64,000 nucleotides of DNA from Calliopsis andreniformis (lineage: Eukaryota > Arthropoda > Insecta > Hymenoptera > Andrenidae): assembly GCF_051401765.1 (NCBI RefSeq), contig NW_027480422.1:20230001-20294000 (forward strand). Direction: 5' to 3'. The translations under genes were made by a program, and so were the position numbers. The notes under the pieces are model-generated. The model had not been told where the DNA came from. It saw only the letters and a list, made by a program, of their open reading frames with translations, and ran no database searches. This document shows, one piece after another, positions 51,681 to 64,000 of this stretch. Position 1 is the stretch's first letter, and each line of letters begins with the position of its first letter.

Positions 51681-52745
51681 TTGCCCGGAACGAAGAAATG
51701 ACCATTAGTTTCACTCTCGTTGGAATTACTCATGCTATACAATGGAAAATCTGTTGTATTTATATTATATTTTATGCTTCTGGCGTTCACTTCTTAGGCC
51801 CTAAGTATTCGATCTGGTGCCCCAACGCCCTAGAGTGAAGCCTAGGTTGCCCGGAACGAAGAAATGACCATTAGTTTCACTCTGGTTGGAATTACTCATG
51901 CTATACAATGGAAAATCTGTTGTATTTATATTGTATTTTATGCTTCTGGCGTTGACTTCTAAGGCCCTAGCTATTCGATATGGTGGAGGAACGCCCTAGG
52001 ATCAAGCCTAGGTTTCCCGGAACGTAGAAATGACCATATCTTTTAGACTGGACGCAATTCTTCATGTTATACGATGGAAAAACTGTTGTATTTATATTGT
52101 ATTTTATGTTTCTGGCGTTGACTTCTTAGGCCCTAGCTATTCGATCTGGTGGAACAACGCCCTAGAGTGAAGACTAGGTCGCCCGGAACGTGGAAATGAC
52201 CATTACCTTCACAACGGTTGCAATTATTCGTGTTATACGATGAAAAAACTGTTGCATTTTTATTGTAGTTTAAGCTTCTGGCGTTGAATTCGAAGTCCCA
52301 AACTATTCGATCTGGTGGAGCAACGCCCTAAAGTTAAGCCCAGGTTTCCCGGAACGTAGAAATGTCCATTACTTTCATAGTGTTTGCAAATGCACATTAT
52401 ATACGATGGAAAAGCTGTTATCTTTATATTGTATTTTATGCCTCTGGCGTTGACTTTTTAGGCCCTAACTATTTGATCTGGTGGAGCACCGCCCGAGAGC
52501 GAAGCATAGGTTACCCGGAACATAGAAAAGAGCATTACCTTCAAACTGGTTGCAATTATTCCTGTTATACAATGGAAAGACTGTTGTATTTTCATTGTAT
52601 TTTATGCTTCTGGCGTTGACTTCTTAATCCCTAACTATTCGATCTGGTGGAGCAACGCCCTAGAGTGAAGCCTTGGTCGCCCGGAACGTATAAATGTCCA
52701 TTACTTTCATACTGTTTGCAAATATACATTCTATACGATGGAAAA
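51681..52745 (-). repeat. Duplicated segment in the inverted arm, copy 1
   Basis: It matches 62799-63863 at offset 11118 (67 monomers less 4), nearly base for base. It includes the rare ACGAAGAAATGACCATTAG monomers and AACATAGAAAAGAGCATTACC. Confidence 0.88.
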
Positions 52746-53636
52746 GCTGTTATATTTATATTGTATTTTATGCTTCTGACGTTGACTTTTTAGGCCCTAA
52801 CTATTTGATCTGGTGGAGCAGCGCCCTAGAGTGAAGCCTAGGTTGCCCGGAACATAGAAAAGAGCATCACCTTCACAATGGTTGCAATTATTCCTGTTAT
52901 AGGATGGAAAGACTGTTGTATTTTCATTGTATTTTATGCTTTTGGTGTTGACTTCTTAGGCCCTAACTATTCGATCTGGTGGAGCAACGCCCTAGGGTGA
53001 AGCCTTGGTTGCCCGGAACGTAGAAATGACCATCACTTTCACACTGGTTGCAATTATTCATTTTATACGATGGAAAAACGGTTGTATTTATATTGTATTT
53101 TATGCTTCTGGCGTTGTCTTCTAAGGCCCTAGCTATTCGATCTGGTGGCGCAATGCCCTAGAGTGAAGCCCAGGTTGCCCGGAACATAGAAAAGAGCATT
53201 ACCTTCACACTAGTTGCAATTATTCCTGTTATACGATGGAAAAACTGTTGCATCTTTATTGTAGTTTATGCTTCTGGCGTTGACTTCTTAGGTCCTAACT
53301 ATTCGATCTGGTGGAGCAACGCCCTAGAGTGAAGCCTTGGTTGCCCGGAACGTAGAAAAGGTCATAACTTTCACCCTGTTTGCAATTATTCATGTTATAC
53401 AGTGGAAAAACTGTTGATTTATATTGTATTTTATGCTTCTGGCATTGACTTCTAAGGCCGCAACTATTCGATGTGATGGAGCAACGCCATTGAGCGAAAC
53501 CTACGTTGCCCGGAACGTAGAAATGACCATTACTTGCACACTGGTTGCAATTATTCATTCTATACGATGGAAAAACTGTTGTACATATATCGTATTTTAT
53601 GCTTCTGGCGTTGACTTCTTAGGCCCTAACTATTCG

Positions 53637-53970
53637 ATCTGGTGGAGCAACGCCCTATGGTGAAGCCTAGCTTGCCCGGAACGTAGAAATGACCATAACT
53701 ATCAGACTGGTTGCAATTATCCGTTTTATACGATGGAAAGACTGTTGTATTTATATTGTATTTTATAGTTATGGCGTTGTCTTCTAGGGCCGTAGCTATT
53801 CGATCTGGTGGAGCAACGCCCTATGGTGAAGCCTAGCTTGCCCGGAACGTAGAAATGACCATAACTATCAGACTGGTTGCAATTATCCGTTTTATACGAT
53901 GGAAAGACTGTTGTATTTATATTGTATTTTATAGTTATGGCGTTGTCTTCTAGGGCCGTAGCTATTCGAT
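53637..53970 (-). repeat. Two adjacent near-identical monomers (TATAGTTATGGCG variant)
   Basis: CCCTATGG lies at 53653 and 53819 (166 bp apart) and the two monomers agree almost throughout, including the rare TATAGTTATGGCG, CTTCTAGGGCCGTAGC and ACTATCAGACTGG. The same variant appears again near 55640, 56640 and 57640. Confidence 0.8.
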
Positions 53971-56900
53971 ATGGTTGAGCAACGCCCTAGAGTGAAGCCT
54001 AGGTTGCCCGGATCCTAGAAATGACCATGGCTTTCATACTGGTTGCAATTATTCGTTTTATACGATGGAAAAACTGTTGTATTTATTTTGTATTTGGTGC
54101 TCCTGGCGTTGACTTCTTAGGCCCTAGCTATTGGATCTGGTGGACCAACGCCCTAGAGTGAAGCCTAGGTTGCCCGGAACGTAGAAATGACCTTTACTTT
54201 CAAACTGTTTGAAAATATACATTATATACGATGGTAAAACTGTTTTACTTGGGTTGTATTTTATGCTTCTGGCATTGACTTCTAAGGCCCTAACTATGCG
54301 ATGTGGTGGAGCAACGCCCTAGAGTGAAACCTAGGTTGCCCGGAACGTAGAAATGACCATAGCTTTCACACTGGTTGCAATTATTCCTGTTATACAAGGG
54401 AAACACTGTTGTATTTATATTGTATTTTATGCTTCTGGCGTTGACTTCTTAGGCCATAACTATTCGATCTGGTGGAGCAACGCCCTAGAGTGAAGCCTAG
54501 GTTACCCGGACCGTAGAAATGACCAGTACTTTCACACTGGTGCAGTTATTCCTGTTATACAATGGAAAAACTGTTGCATTTTTATTGTATTTTATGCTTC
54601 TAGCGTTGTATTGAAAGTCCCTAACTATTCGATCTGGTGGAGCAACGCCCTGGAGTTAAGCCAAGGTTGCCCGGAACGTAGAAATGACCATAACTTTTAC
54701 ACTGGTTGCAATTATTCGTTCCATACAATGGAAAAACTGTTCTATTTATTTTGTATTTCATGCTTCGGGCGTTAACTTCTAAGGCCCTAACTATTCGATC
54801 TGGTGGAGCGACGCCCTACAGTTAAGCCTAGGTTGCCCGGAACGTCGAAATGACCTTTACTTTCACACTGTTTGCAAATATACATTATATATGATGGAAA
54901 AGCTGTTGTATTTATATTGTATTTTATGCTTCTGGCGTTGACTTCTTAGGCCCTAACTAACCGATCTGGTGGAACAACGCCCTAGAGTGAAGCCTAGGTT
55001 GCCCGAAACGTAGAAATGACCTTTACTTTCACACTGTTTGCAAACATACATTATATACGATGAAAAAGCTGTTGTATTTATATTGTATTTTATGCTTCTG
55101 GCGTTGTCTTCTTAGGCCCTAACTATTCGATCTGGTGGAGCAATGCTCTACAGTGAAGCCTAGGTTGCCCGGAACGTAGAAATGACCATTACCTTCACAC
55201 TGCTTGCAATTATACATTTTATACGATGGAAGAACTGTTATACTTATGTTGTATTTTATTCTTCTGGCGTTGACTTCTTAGGCCCAAACTATTAGATCTG
55301 GTGGAGCAACGCGCTATGGTGAAGCCTAGGTTGCCCGGAACGTAGAAATGACCTTTACATTCACACTGTTTGCAAATATACATTATATACGATGGAAAAG
55401 CTGTTGTATTTATATTGTATTTTATGCTTCTGGCGTTGACTTCTTAGGCCCTAACTATTCGATCTATTGGAACAATGCCCTAGAGAGATGCCTAGGTTGC
55501 CTGGAACGTAGAAATGACCTTTACCTTCAGACTGTTTGCAATTATTCATTCTATACGATGGACAAACTGTTGTACATATATCGTATTTTATGCTTCTGGC
55601 GTTGACTTCTTAGGCCCAAACTATTCGATCTGGTGGAGCAACGCCCTATGGTGAAGCCTAGCCTGCCAGGAACGTAGAAATGACCATAACTATCAGACTG
55701 GTTGCAATTATCCGTTTTATACGATGGAAAGACTGTTGTATTTATATTGTATTTTATAGTTATGGCGTTGTCTTCTAGGGCCGTAACTATTCGATATGGA
55801 TGAGCAACGCCCTAGGGTGAAGCCTAGGTTGCCCGGAACGCAGAAATGACCATAGCTTTCATACTGGCTCCAATTATTCGTTTTATACGATGGAAAAACT
55901 GTTGTATTTATTTTGTGTTTGGTGCTCCTGGCGTTGACTTCTTAGGCCCTAGCTATTGGATTTGGTGGACCAACGCCCTAGAGTGAAGCCTAGGTTGCCC
56001 GGAACGTAGAAATGACCATCACCTTCACTCTTGTAGCAATTATTCCTGTTATACGATGGAAAAAATGTTGTATTTATATTGTATTTTATGCTTCTGGCGT
56101 TGACTTCTTAGGCCATAACTATTCGATCTGGTGGAGCAACGCCCTAGAGTTAAGCCAAGGTTGCCCGGAACGTTGAAATGACCATAACTTTCAGACTGGT
56201 TGCAATTATTCGTTCTATACGATGGAAAAACAGTTCTGTTTATTTTGTATTTCATGCTTCGGGCGTTAACTTCTAACGGCCTAACTATTCGATCTGGTGG
56301 AGCGACGCCCTACAGTTAAGCCTAGGTTGCCCGGAACGTAGAAATGACTTTTACTTTCACACTGTGTGCAAATATACATTATATACGATGGAAAAGCTGT
56401 TGTATTTATATTGTATTTCATGCTTCTGGCGTTGACTTCTTAGGCCCTAACTAGTCGATCTGGTGGAACAACGCCCTGGAGTTAAGCCAAGGTTGCCCAG
56501 TACGTAGAAATGACCATAACTTTCACACTGGTTGCAATTATTCGTTCTATCCAATGGAAAAACAGTTGTATTTATTTTGTATTTCATGCTTCGGGCGTTG
56601 ACTTCTAACGCCCTAACTATTCGATCTGCTGGAGCAACGCCCTATGGTGAAGCCTAGCTTGCCCGGAACGTAGAAATGACCATAACTATCAGACTGGTTG
56701 CAATTATCCGTTTTATACGATGGAAAGACTGTTGTATTTATATTGTATGTTATAGTTATGGCGTTATCTTCTAGGGCCGTAGCTATTCGGTATGGTTGAG
56801 CAACGCCCTAGAGTGAAGCCTAGGTTGCCCGGAACGTAGAAATGACCATAGCTTTCATACTGGTTGCAATTATTCGTTTTATACGATGGAAAAGCTGTTG

Positions 56901-59606
56901 TACTTATATTGTATTTTATCCTTCTGTCGTTGACTTCTTAGGCCCTCACTATTCGATCTGGTGGAGCAACGCCCAACAGTTAAGCCTAGGTTGCCCGGAA
57001 CGTAGAAATGACCTTTACTTTCACACTGTTTGCAAATATACATTATATACGATGGAAATGCTGTTGTATTTATATTGTATTTTATGCTTCTGGCGTTGAC
57101 TTCTTGGGCCCTAACTAATCGATCTGGTGGAACAACGCCCTAGAGTGAAGCCTAGGTTGCCCGGAACGTGGAAATGACCTTTACTTTCACACTGTTTGCA
57201 TATATACATTTTATATGATGGAAGAACTGTTATACTTATGTTGTATTTTATTCTTCTGGCGTTGAATTCTAAGTCCCTAGCTATTCGATCTGGTGGAGCA
57301 ACGCCCTAGAGTGAAGCCTAGGTTACCCGAAACGTAGAAATGACCAATACCTTCAGGCTTGTTGCAATTATTCCTGTTATACGATGAAAAAACTGTTGTA
57401 TTTATATTGTATTTTATGCTTCTGGCATTGACCTCTAAGGCCCTAACTATTCGATGTGGTGGAGCAACGCCATGGAGGAAACCTAGGTTGCTCGGAACGC
57501 AGAAATGACCATTACTTGCACACTGGTTGCAATTATTCATTATATACGATGGAAAAAGTGTTGTACATATATCGTATTTTATGCTTCTGGCGTTGACTTC
57601 TTAGGCCCTAACTATTCGATCTGCTGGAGCAACGCCCTATGGTGAAGCCTAGCTTGCCCGGAACGTAGAAATGACCATTACTATCAGACTGGTTGCAATT
57701 ATCCGTTTTATACGATGGAAAGACTGTTGTATTTATATTGTATGTTATAGTTATGGCGTTATTTTCTAGGGCCGTAGCTATTCGATATGGTTGAGCAACG
57801 CCCTAGAGTGAAGCCTAGGTTGCCCGGAACGTAGAAGTGACCATAGCTTTCATACTGGTTGCAATTATTCGTTTTATACGATGGAAAAGCTGTTGTACTT
57901 ATATTGTATTTTATCCTTCTGTCGTTGACTTCTTAGGCCCTCACTATTCGATCTGGTGGAGCAACGCCCTAGAGTGAAGCCTAGGTTGCCCGGAACGTAG
58001 AAATGACCATAGCTTTCATACTGGTTGCAATTATTCGTTTTATACGATGGAAAAACTGTTGTACATATATTGTATTTTATGCTTCTGGCGTTGACTTCTT
58101 AGGCCCTAACTATTCGATCTGGTGGAGCAACGCACTAGAGTGAAGCCTAGGTTGCCCGGGACGTAGTAATGGCCATTACCTTCACACTGTTTGCGATTAT
58201 TCATTTTATACGATGGTGAAACTGTTGTACTTGGGTTGTATTTTAGGCTTCTGGCCTTGACTTCTAAGGCCCTAACTATTCGATGTGGTGGAGCAACGCC
58301 CTAGAGTGAAACCTAGGTTGCCCGGAACGTAGAAATGACCATAGATTTCACACTGGTTGCAATTATTCCTGTTATACAAGGGAAACACTGTTGTACTTAT
58401 ATTGTATTTTATGCTTCTGGCGTTGACTTATTAGGCCCTAACTTTTCGATCTGGTGGAGCAACGCCCTAGAGTGAAGCCTAGGTTACCCGGACCGTAGAA
58501 ATGACCAGTACTTTCACACTGGTTGCAGTTATCCCTGTTATACAATGGAAAAACTGTTGCATTTTTATTGTATTTTATGCTTCTAGCGTTGTATTCAAAG
58601 TCCCTAACTATTCGATCTGGTGGAGCAACGCCCTGGAGTTAAGCCGAGGTTGCCCGGAACATAGAAATGACCATAACTTTCACACTGGTTGCAATTATTC
58701 GTTCTATACAATGGAAAAACTGTTCTATTTATTTTGTATTTCATGCTTCGGGCGTTGACTTCTAAGGCCCTAGCTATTCGATCTGGTGGAGCAACGCCCT
58801 GGAGTGAAGCCTAGGCTACCCGGAACGTAGAAGTGAACAGTACTTTCACACTGGTTGCAGTTATTCCTGTTATACAATGGAAAAACTGTTGCATTTTTAT
58901 TGTATTTTATGCTTCTGGCGTTGTATTCAAGGTCCCTAACTATTCGATCTGGTGGAGCGACGCCCTGGAGTTAAGCCTAGGTTGCCCGGAACGTTGAAAT
59001 GACCTTTACTTTCACACTGTTTGCAAATATACATTATATACGATGGAAAAGCTGTTGTATTTATATTGTATTTTATGCTTCTGGCGTTGACTTCTTAGGC
59101 CCTAACTATTCGATCTGGTGGAGCGACGCCGTACAGCTAAGCCTAGGTTGCCCGGAACGTAGAAATGACCTTTACTTTCACACTGTTTGCAAATATACAT
59201 TATATACGATGGAAATGCTGTTGTATTTATATTGTATTTTATGCTTCTGGCGTTGACTTCTTAGGCCCTAACTAATCGAGCTGGTGGAACAACGCCCTAG
59301 AGTGAAGCCTAGGTTGCCCGAAACGTAGAAATGGCCTTTACTTTCACACTGTTTGCATATATACATTATATACGATGGAAAAGCTGTTGTATTTATATTG
59401 CATTTTATGCATCTGGCGTTGTCTTCTTAGGCCCTAACTATTCGATCTGGTGGAGCAATGCTCTAGAGTGAAGCCTAGGTTGCCCGGAACGTAGAAATGA
59501 CCATTACCTTCACACTGCTTGCAATTATACATTTTATACGATGGAAGAACTGTTATACTTATGTTGTATTTTATTCTTCTGGCGTTGAATTCTAAGTCCC
59601 TAGCTA

Positions 59607-60130
59607 TTCGATCTGGTGGAGCAACGCCCTAGAGTGAAGCCTAGGTTACCCGAAACGTAGAAATGACCATTACCTTCAGGCTTGTTGCAATTATTCGTTT
59701 TATACGATGGAAAAGCTGTTGTACTTATATTGTATTTTATGCTTCTGTCGTTGACTTCTTAGGCCCTCACTATTCGATCTGGTGGAGCAACGCCCTAGAG
59801 TGAAGCCTCGGTTGCCCGGAACGTAGAAATGACCATAGCTTTCATACTGGTTGCAATTATTCGTTTTATACGATGGAAAAACTGTTCTATTTATTTTGTA
59901 TTTCATGCTTCGGGCGTTGACTTCTAAGGCCCTCGCTATTCGATCTGGTGGAGCAACGCCCTGGAGTGAAGTCTAGGCTACCCGGAACGTAGAAGTGAAC
60001 AGTACTTTCACACTGGTTGCAGTTATTCCTGTTATACAATGGAAAAACTGTTCTATTTATTTTGTATTTTATGCTTCGGGAGTTGACTCGCAAGTCGCTG
60101 ACTATTCGGTCTGGTGGAGCAACGCCCTAG
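59607..60130 (-). repeat. Five-monomer (830 bp) higher-order repeat, copy 1
   Basis: It matches 60437-60960 at offset exactly 830, with shared rare markers TTCTGTCGTTGAC, CCCTCACTATTCG, GAAGTCTAGGCTACCC and GGGAGTTGACTCGCAAGTCG. Confidence 0.87.
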
Positions 60131-60436
60131 AGTGAAGCCTAGGTTGCCCGGGACGTAGTAATGGCCATTACCTTCACACTGTTTGCGATTATTCATTTTA
60201 TACGATGGTAAAACTGTTGTACTTGGGTTGTATTTTAGGCTTCTGGCCTTGACTTCTAAGGCCCTAACTATTCGATGTGGTGGAGCCACGCCCTAGAGTG
60301 AAACCTAGGTTGCACGGAACGTAGAAATGACCATAGATTTCACACTGGTTGCAATTATTCCTGTTATACAAGGGAAACACTGTTGTACTTATATTGTATT
60401 TTATGCTTCTGGCGTTGACTTATTAGGCCCTAACTT

Positions 60437-60960
60437 TTCGATCTGGTGGAGCAACGCCCTAGAGTGAAGCCTAGGTTACCCGAAACGTAGAAATGACCAT
60501 TACCTTCAGGCTTGTTGCAATTATTCGTTTTATACGATGGAAAAGCTGTTGTACTTATATTGTATTTTATGCTTCTGTCGTTGACTTCTTAGGCCCTCAC
60601 TATTCGATCTGGTGGAGCAACGCCCTAGAGTGAAGCCTAGGTTGCCCGGAACGTAGAAATGACCATAGCTTTCATACTGGTTGCAATTATTCGTTTTATA
60701 CGATGGAAAAACTGTTCTATTTATTTTGTATTTCATGCTTCGGGCGTTGACTTCTAAGGCCCTAGCTATTCGATCTGGTGGAGCAACGCCCTGGAGTGAA
60801 GTCTAGGCTACCCGGAACGTAGAAGTGAACAGTACTTTCACACTGGTTGCAGTTATTCCTGTTATACAATGCAAAAACTGTTCTATTTATTTTGTATTTT
60901 ATGCTTCGGGAGTTGACTCGCAAGTCGCTGACTATTCGGTCTGGTGGAGCAACGCCCTAG
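60437..60960 (-). repeat. Five-monomer (830 bp) higher-order repeat, copy 2
   Basis: Partner of 59607-60130. The segment between them (about 60142-60480) in turn matches about 58150-58490 at offset 1992, exactly 12 monomers (shared GACGTAGTAATGGCC, TTGGGTTGTATTTTAGGC and TACAAGGGAAACACTG). Confidence 0.87.
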
Positions 60961-62798
60961 AGTGAAGCCCAGGTTGCCGGAACGTAGAAATGACCATTAC
61001 CTTCACACTGCTTGCAATTATACATTTTATACGATGGAAGAACTGTTATACTTATGTTGTATTTTATTCTTCTGGCGTTGAATTCTAAGTCCCTAGCTAT
61101 TCGATCTGGTGGAGCAACGCCCTAGCGTGAAGCCTAGGTTACCCGAAACGTAGAAATGACCATTAACTTCAGGCTTGTTGCAATTATTCCTGTTATACGA
61201 TGAAAAAACTGTTGTATTTATATTGTATTTTATGCTTCTGGCATTGACTTATAAGGCCCTAACTATTCGATGTGGTGGAGCAACGCCATGGAGCGAAACC
61301 TAGGTTGCTCGGAACGTAGAAATGACCATTACTTGCACACTGGTTGCAATTATTCATTCTATACGATGGAAAAAGTGTTGTACATATATCGTATTTTAGG
61401 CTTCTGGCGTTGACTTCTTAGGCCCTAACTATTCGATCTGGTAGAGCAATGCTCTAGAGTGAAGCCTAGGTTGCCCGGAACGTAGAAATGCCCACTACCT
61501 TCACACTGCTTGCAATTATACATTTTATACGATGGAAGAACTGGTATACTTATGTTGTATTTTATGCTTCTGGCGTTGACTTCTTAGGCCCTAACTATTC
61601 GATCTGGTGGAGCAACGCCCTAGAGTGAAACCTAGGTTGCCCGGAACGTAGAAGTGACCATTACCTTCACACTGTTTGCGATTATTCATTTTATGCGATG
61701 GTAAAGCTGTTGTACTTAAGTTGCATTTTATTCTTCTGGCGCTGAATTCTAAGTCTCTAGCTATTCGATCTGGTGGAGCAACGCCCTGGAGTGAAGCCTC
61801 GGCTACACGGAACGTAGAAATGACGAGTACTTTTACACTGGTTGCAGTTATTCCTGTTATACAATGGAAAAACTGTTGCATTTTTATTGTATTTTATGCC
61901 TCTGGCGTTGTATTCAAAGTCCCTAACTATTCGATCTGGTGGAGCGACGCCCTAGAGTGAAGCCTAGGTTACCCGAAACGTAGAAATGACCATTACGTTC
62001 AGGCTTGTTTCAATTATTCCTGTTATACGATGAAAAAACTGTTGTATTTATATTGTATTTCATGCTTATGGCATTGACTTCTAAGGCCCTAACTATTCGA
62101 TGTGGCGGAGCAACGCCATAGAGCGAAACCTAGGTTGCTCGGAACGTAGAAATGACCATTACTTTCACACTGGTTGCAACTATTCATTCTATACGATGGA
62201 AAAACTGTTGTACATATATCGTATTTTATGCTTCTGGCGTTGACTTCTATGGCCCTAACTATTCGATGTGGTGGAGCAACGCCTTAGAGTGAAGCCTAGG
62301 TTGCCCGGAACGTAGAAATGACCATAGCTTTCACACTGGTTGCAATTATTCCTGTTATTCAAGGGAAAAACTGTTGCATTTTTATTGTATTTTATGCTTC
62401 TAGCGTTGTATTCAAAGTCCCTAACTATTCGATCTGGTGGAGCAACGCCCTGGAGTTCAGCCGAGGTTGCCCGGAACATAGAAATGACCATAACTTTCAC
62501 ACTGGTTGCAATTATTCGTTCTATACAATGGAAAAACTGTTCTATTTATTTTGTATTTCATGCTTCGGGCGTTGACTTCTAAGGCCCTAGCTATTCGATC
62601 TGGTGGAGCAACGCCCTGGAGCGAAGCCTAGGCTACCCGGAACGTAGAAGTGAACAGTACTTTCACACTGGTTGCAGTTATTCCTGTTATACAATGGAAA
62701 AACTGTTGCATTTTTATTGTATTTTATGCTTCTGGCGTTGTATTGAAGGTCCCTAACTATTCGATCTGGTGGAGCGACGCCCTGGAGTTAAGCCAAGG

Positions 62799-63863
62799 TT
62801 GCCCGGAACGAAGAAATGACCATTAGTTTCACTCTCGTTGGAATTACTCATGCTATACAATGGAAAATCTGTTGTATTTATATTATATTTTATGCTTCTG
62901 GCGTTCACTTCTTAGGCCCTAAGTATTCGATCTGGTGCCCCAACGCCCTAGAGTGAAGCCTAGGTTGCCCGGAACGAAGAAATGACCATTAGTTTCACTC
63001 TGGTTGGAATTACTCATGCTATACAATGGAAAATCTGTTGTATTTATATTGTATTTTATGCTTCTGGCGTTGACTTCTAAGGCCCTAGCTATTCGATATG
63101 GTGGAGGAACGCCCTAGGATCAAGCCTAGGTTTCCCGGAACGTAGAAATGACCATATCTTTTAGACTGGACGCAATTCTTCATGTTATACGATGGAAAAA
63201 CTGTTGTATTTATATTGTATTTTATGTTTCTGGCGTTGACTTCTTAGGCCCTAGCTATTCGATCTGGTGGAACAACGCCCTAGAGTGAAGACTAGGTCGC
63301 CCGGAACGTGGAAATGACCATTACCTTCACAACGGTTGCAATTATTCGTGTTATACGATGAAAAAACTGTTGCATTTTTATTGTAGTTTAAGCTTCTGGC
63401 GTTGAATTCGAAGTCCCAAACTATTCGATCTGGTGGAGCAACGCCCTAAAGTTAAGCCTAGGTTTCCCGGAACGTAGAAATGTCCATTACTTTCATAGTG
63501 TTTGCAAATGCACATTATATACGATGGAAAAGCTGTTATCTTTATATTGTATTTTATGCCTCTGGCGTTGACTTTTTAGGCCCTAACTATTTGATCTGGT
63601 GGAGCACCGCCCGAGAGCGAAGCATAGGTTACCCGGAACATAGAAAAGAGCATTACCTTCAAACTGGTTGCAATTATTCCTGTTATACAATGGAAAGACT
63701 GTTGTATTTTCATTGTATTTTATGCTTCTGGCGTTGACTTCTTAATCCCTAACTATTCGATCTGGTGGAGCAACGCCCTAGAGTGAAGCCTTGGTCGCCC
63801 GGAACGTATAAATGTCCATTACTTTCATACTGTTTGCAAATATACATTCTATACGATGGAAAA
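62799..63863 (-). repeat. Duplicated segment in the inverted arm, copy 2
   Basis: Partner of 51681-52745. From about 63863 to the window end the match continues with 53077-53214 at offset 10786. The step of 332 is exactly two monomers, so two monomers present in copy 1 are missing here. Confidence 0.88.
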
Positions 63864-64000
63864 ACGGTTGTATTTATATTGTATTTTATGCTTCTGGCGT
63901 TGTCTTCTAAGGCCCTAGCTATTCGATCTGGTGGCTCAATGCCCTAGAGTGAAGCCCAGGTTGCCCGGAACATAGAAAAGAGCATTACCTTCACACTAGT

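Larger units (their letters stand above)
48773..64000 (-). repeat. 166-bp satellite array, inverted arm
   Basis: About 92 monomers with the same 166-bp register read on the minus strand (TTATGCTTCTGGCGTTGAC, CCTAGAGTGAAGCCTAGG, TTGCCCGGAACGTAGAAATG). Many carry TTTGCAAATATACATTATA, the complement of the variant typical of blocks 1 and 3, so this arm is closer to those than to block 4. Higher-order repeats are listed separately. No gene is seen. The array runs off the window edge. Confidence 0.96.

Noticed and set aside
1671..63947. Dozens of short ORFs (60-130 aa) with similar proteins on both strands
   Set aside because: They are translations of the satellite. The same few peptides recur at multiples of 166 bp and on opposite strands. 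The unit is 3 x 55 + 1 bases, so frames cannot stay open across monomers, and starts and stops sit at fixed repeat positions.
1..64000. A new multi-gene system such as defence, biosynthesis or secretion
   Set aside because: There is only one coding sequence, a retroelement RT. Everything else is satellite.

Overview
This is eukaryotic, non-genic DNA. Nearly all of it is one tandem satellite with a repeat length of 166 bp, interrupted once by a retrotransposon. About 60.9 kb of the 64 kb is satellite, or roughly 367 monomers. The only real coding sequence is the reverse-transcriptase ORF of a 5'-truncated non-LTR retrotransposon of the R1 clade. The R1-type ORF points to an arthropod, most likely an insect. 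The GC-rich coding style would fit Hymenoptera, but that is only a guess. The setting is pericentromeric or centromeric-type heterochromatin.

Layout: (1) 1-3125, satellite in plus orientation with 5- and 8-monomer higher-order repeats. (2) 3126-6200, the retroelement. It holds the last residues of the endonuclease, a complete RT region, a C-terminal CCHC zinc-knuckle, a structured 3' UTR and a poly(A) tail, all flanked by a 15-bp target-site duplication. The element broke a single monomer, and the 166-bp register resumes exactly on the other side. (3) 6201-28860, satellite dominated by a tandem segmental duplication of about 10 kb (6324-16276 and 16277-25570). Its copies are nearly identical but differ by gains and losses of whole monomers. 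(4) 28861-30780, satellite related to block 1. (5) 30781-45400, a distinct subfamily in which most monomers read CGCCCGAAG where other blocks read CGCCAGAAG, with duplications of 5 to 40-odd monomers. (6) 45401-48773, mixed and more divergent monomers, including one shortened monomer. (7) At about 48772 the array flips: 48773-64000 is the same satellite on the minus strand, with its own higher-order repeats.

No host gene, tRNA, rRNA, CRISPR array or multi-gene system was found. The many short ORFs of 60-130 aa are the satellite read in different frames. They recur because the monomers recur, and 166 is not a multiple of 3, so no frame stays open. What deserves attention is array architecture (inversion point, monomer-exact indels, a dyad in every monomer) and the retroelement (insertion inside that dyad, altered conserved RT residues in an otherwise open ORF, a compact folded 3' end).
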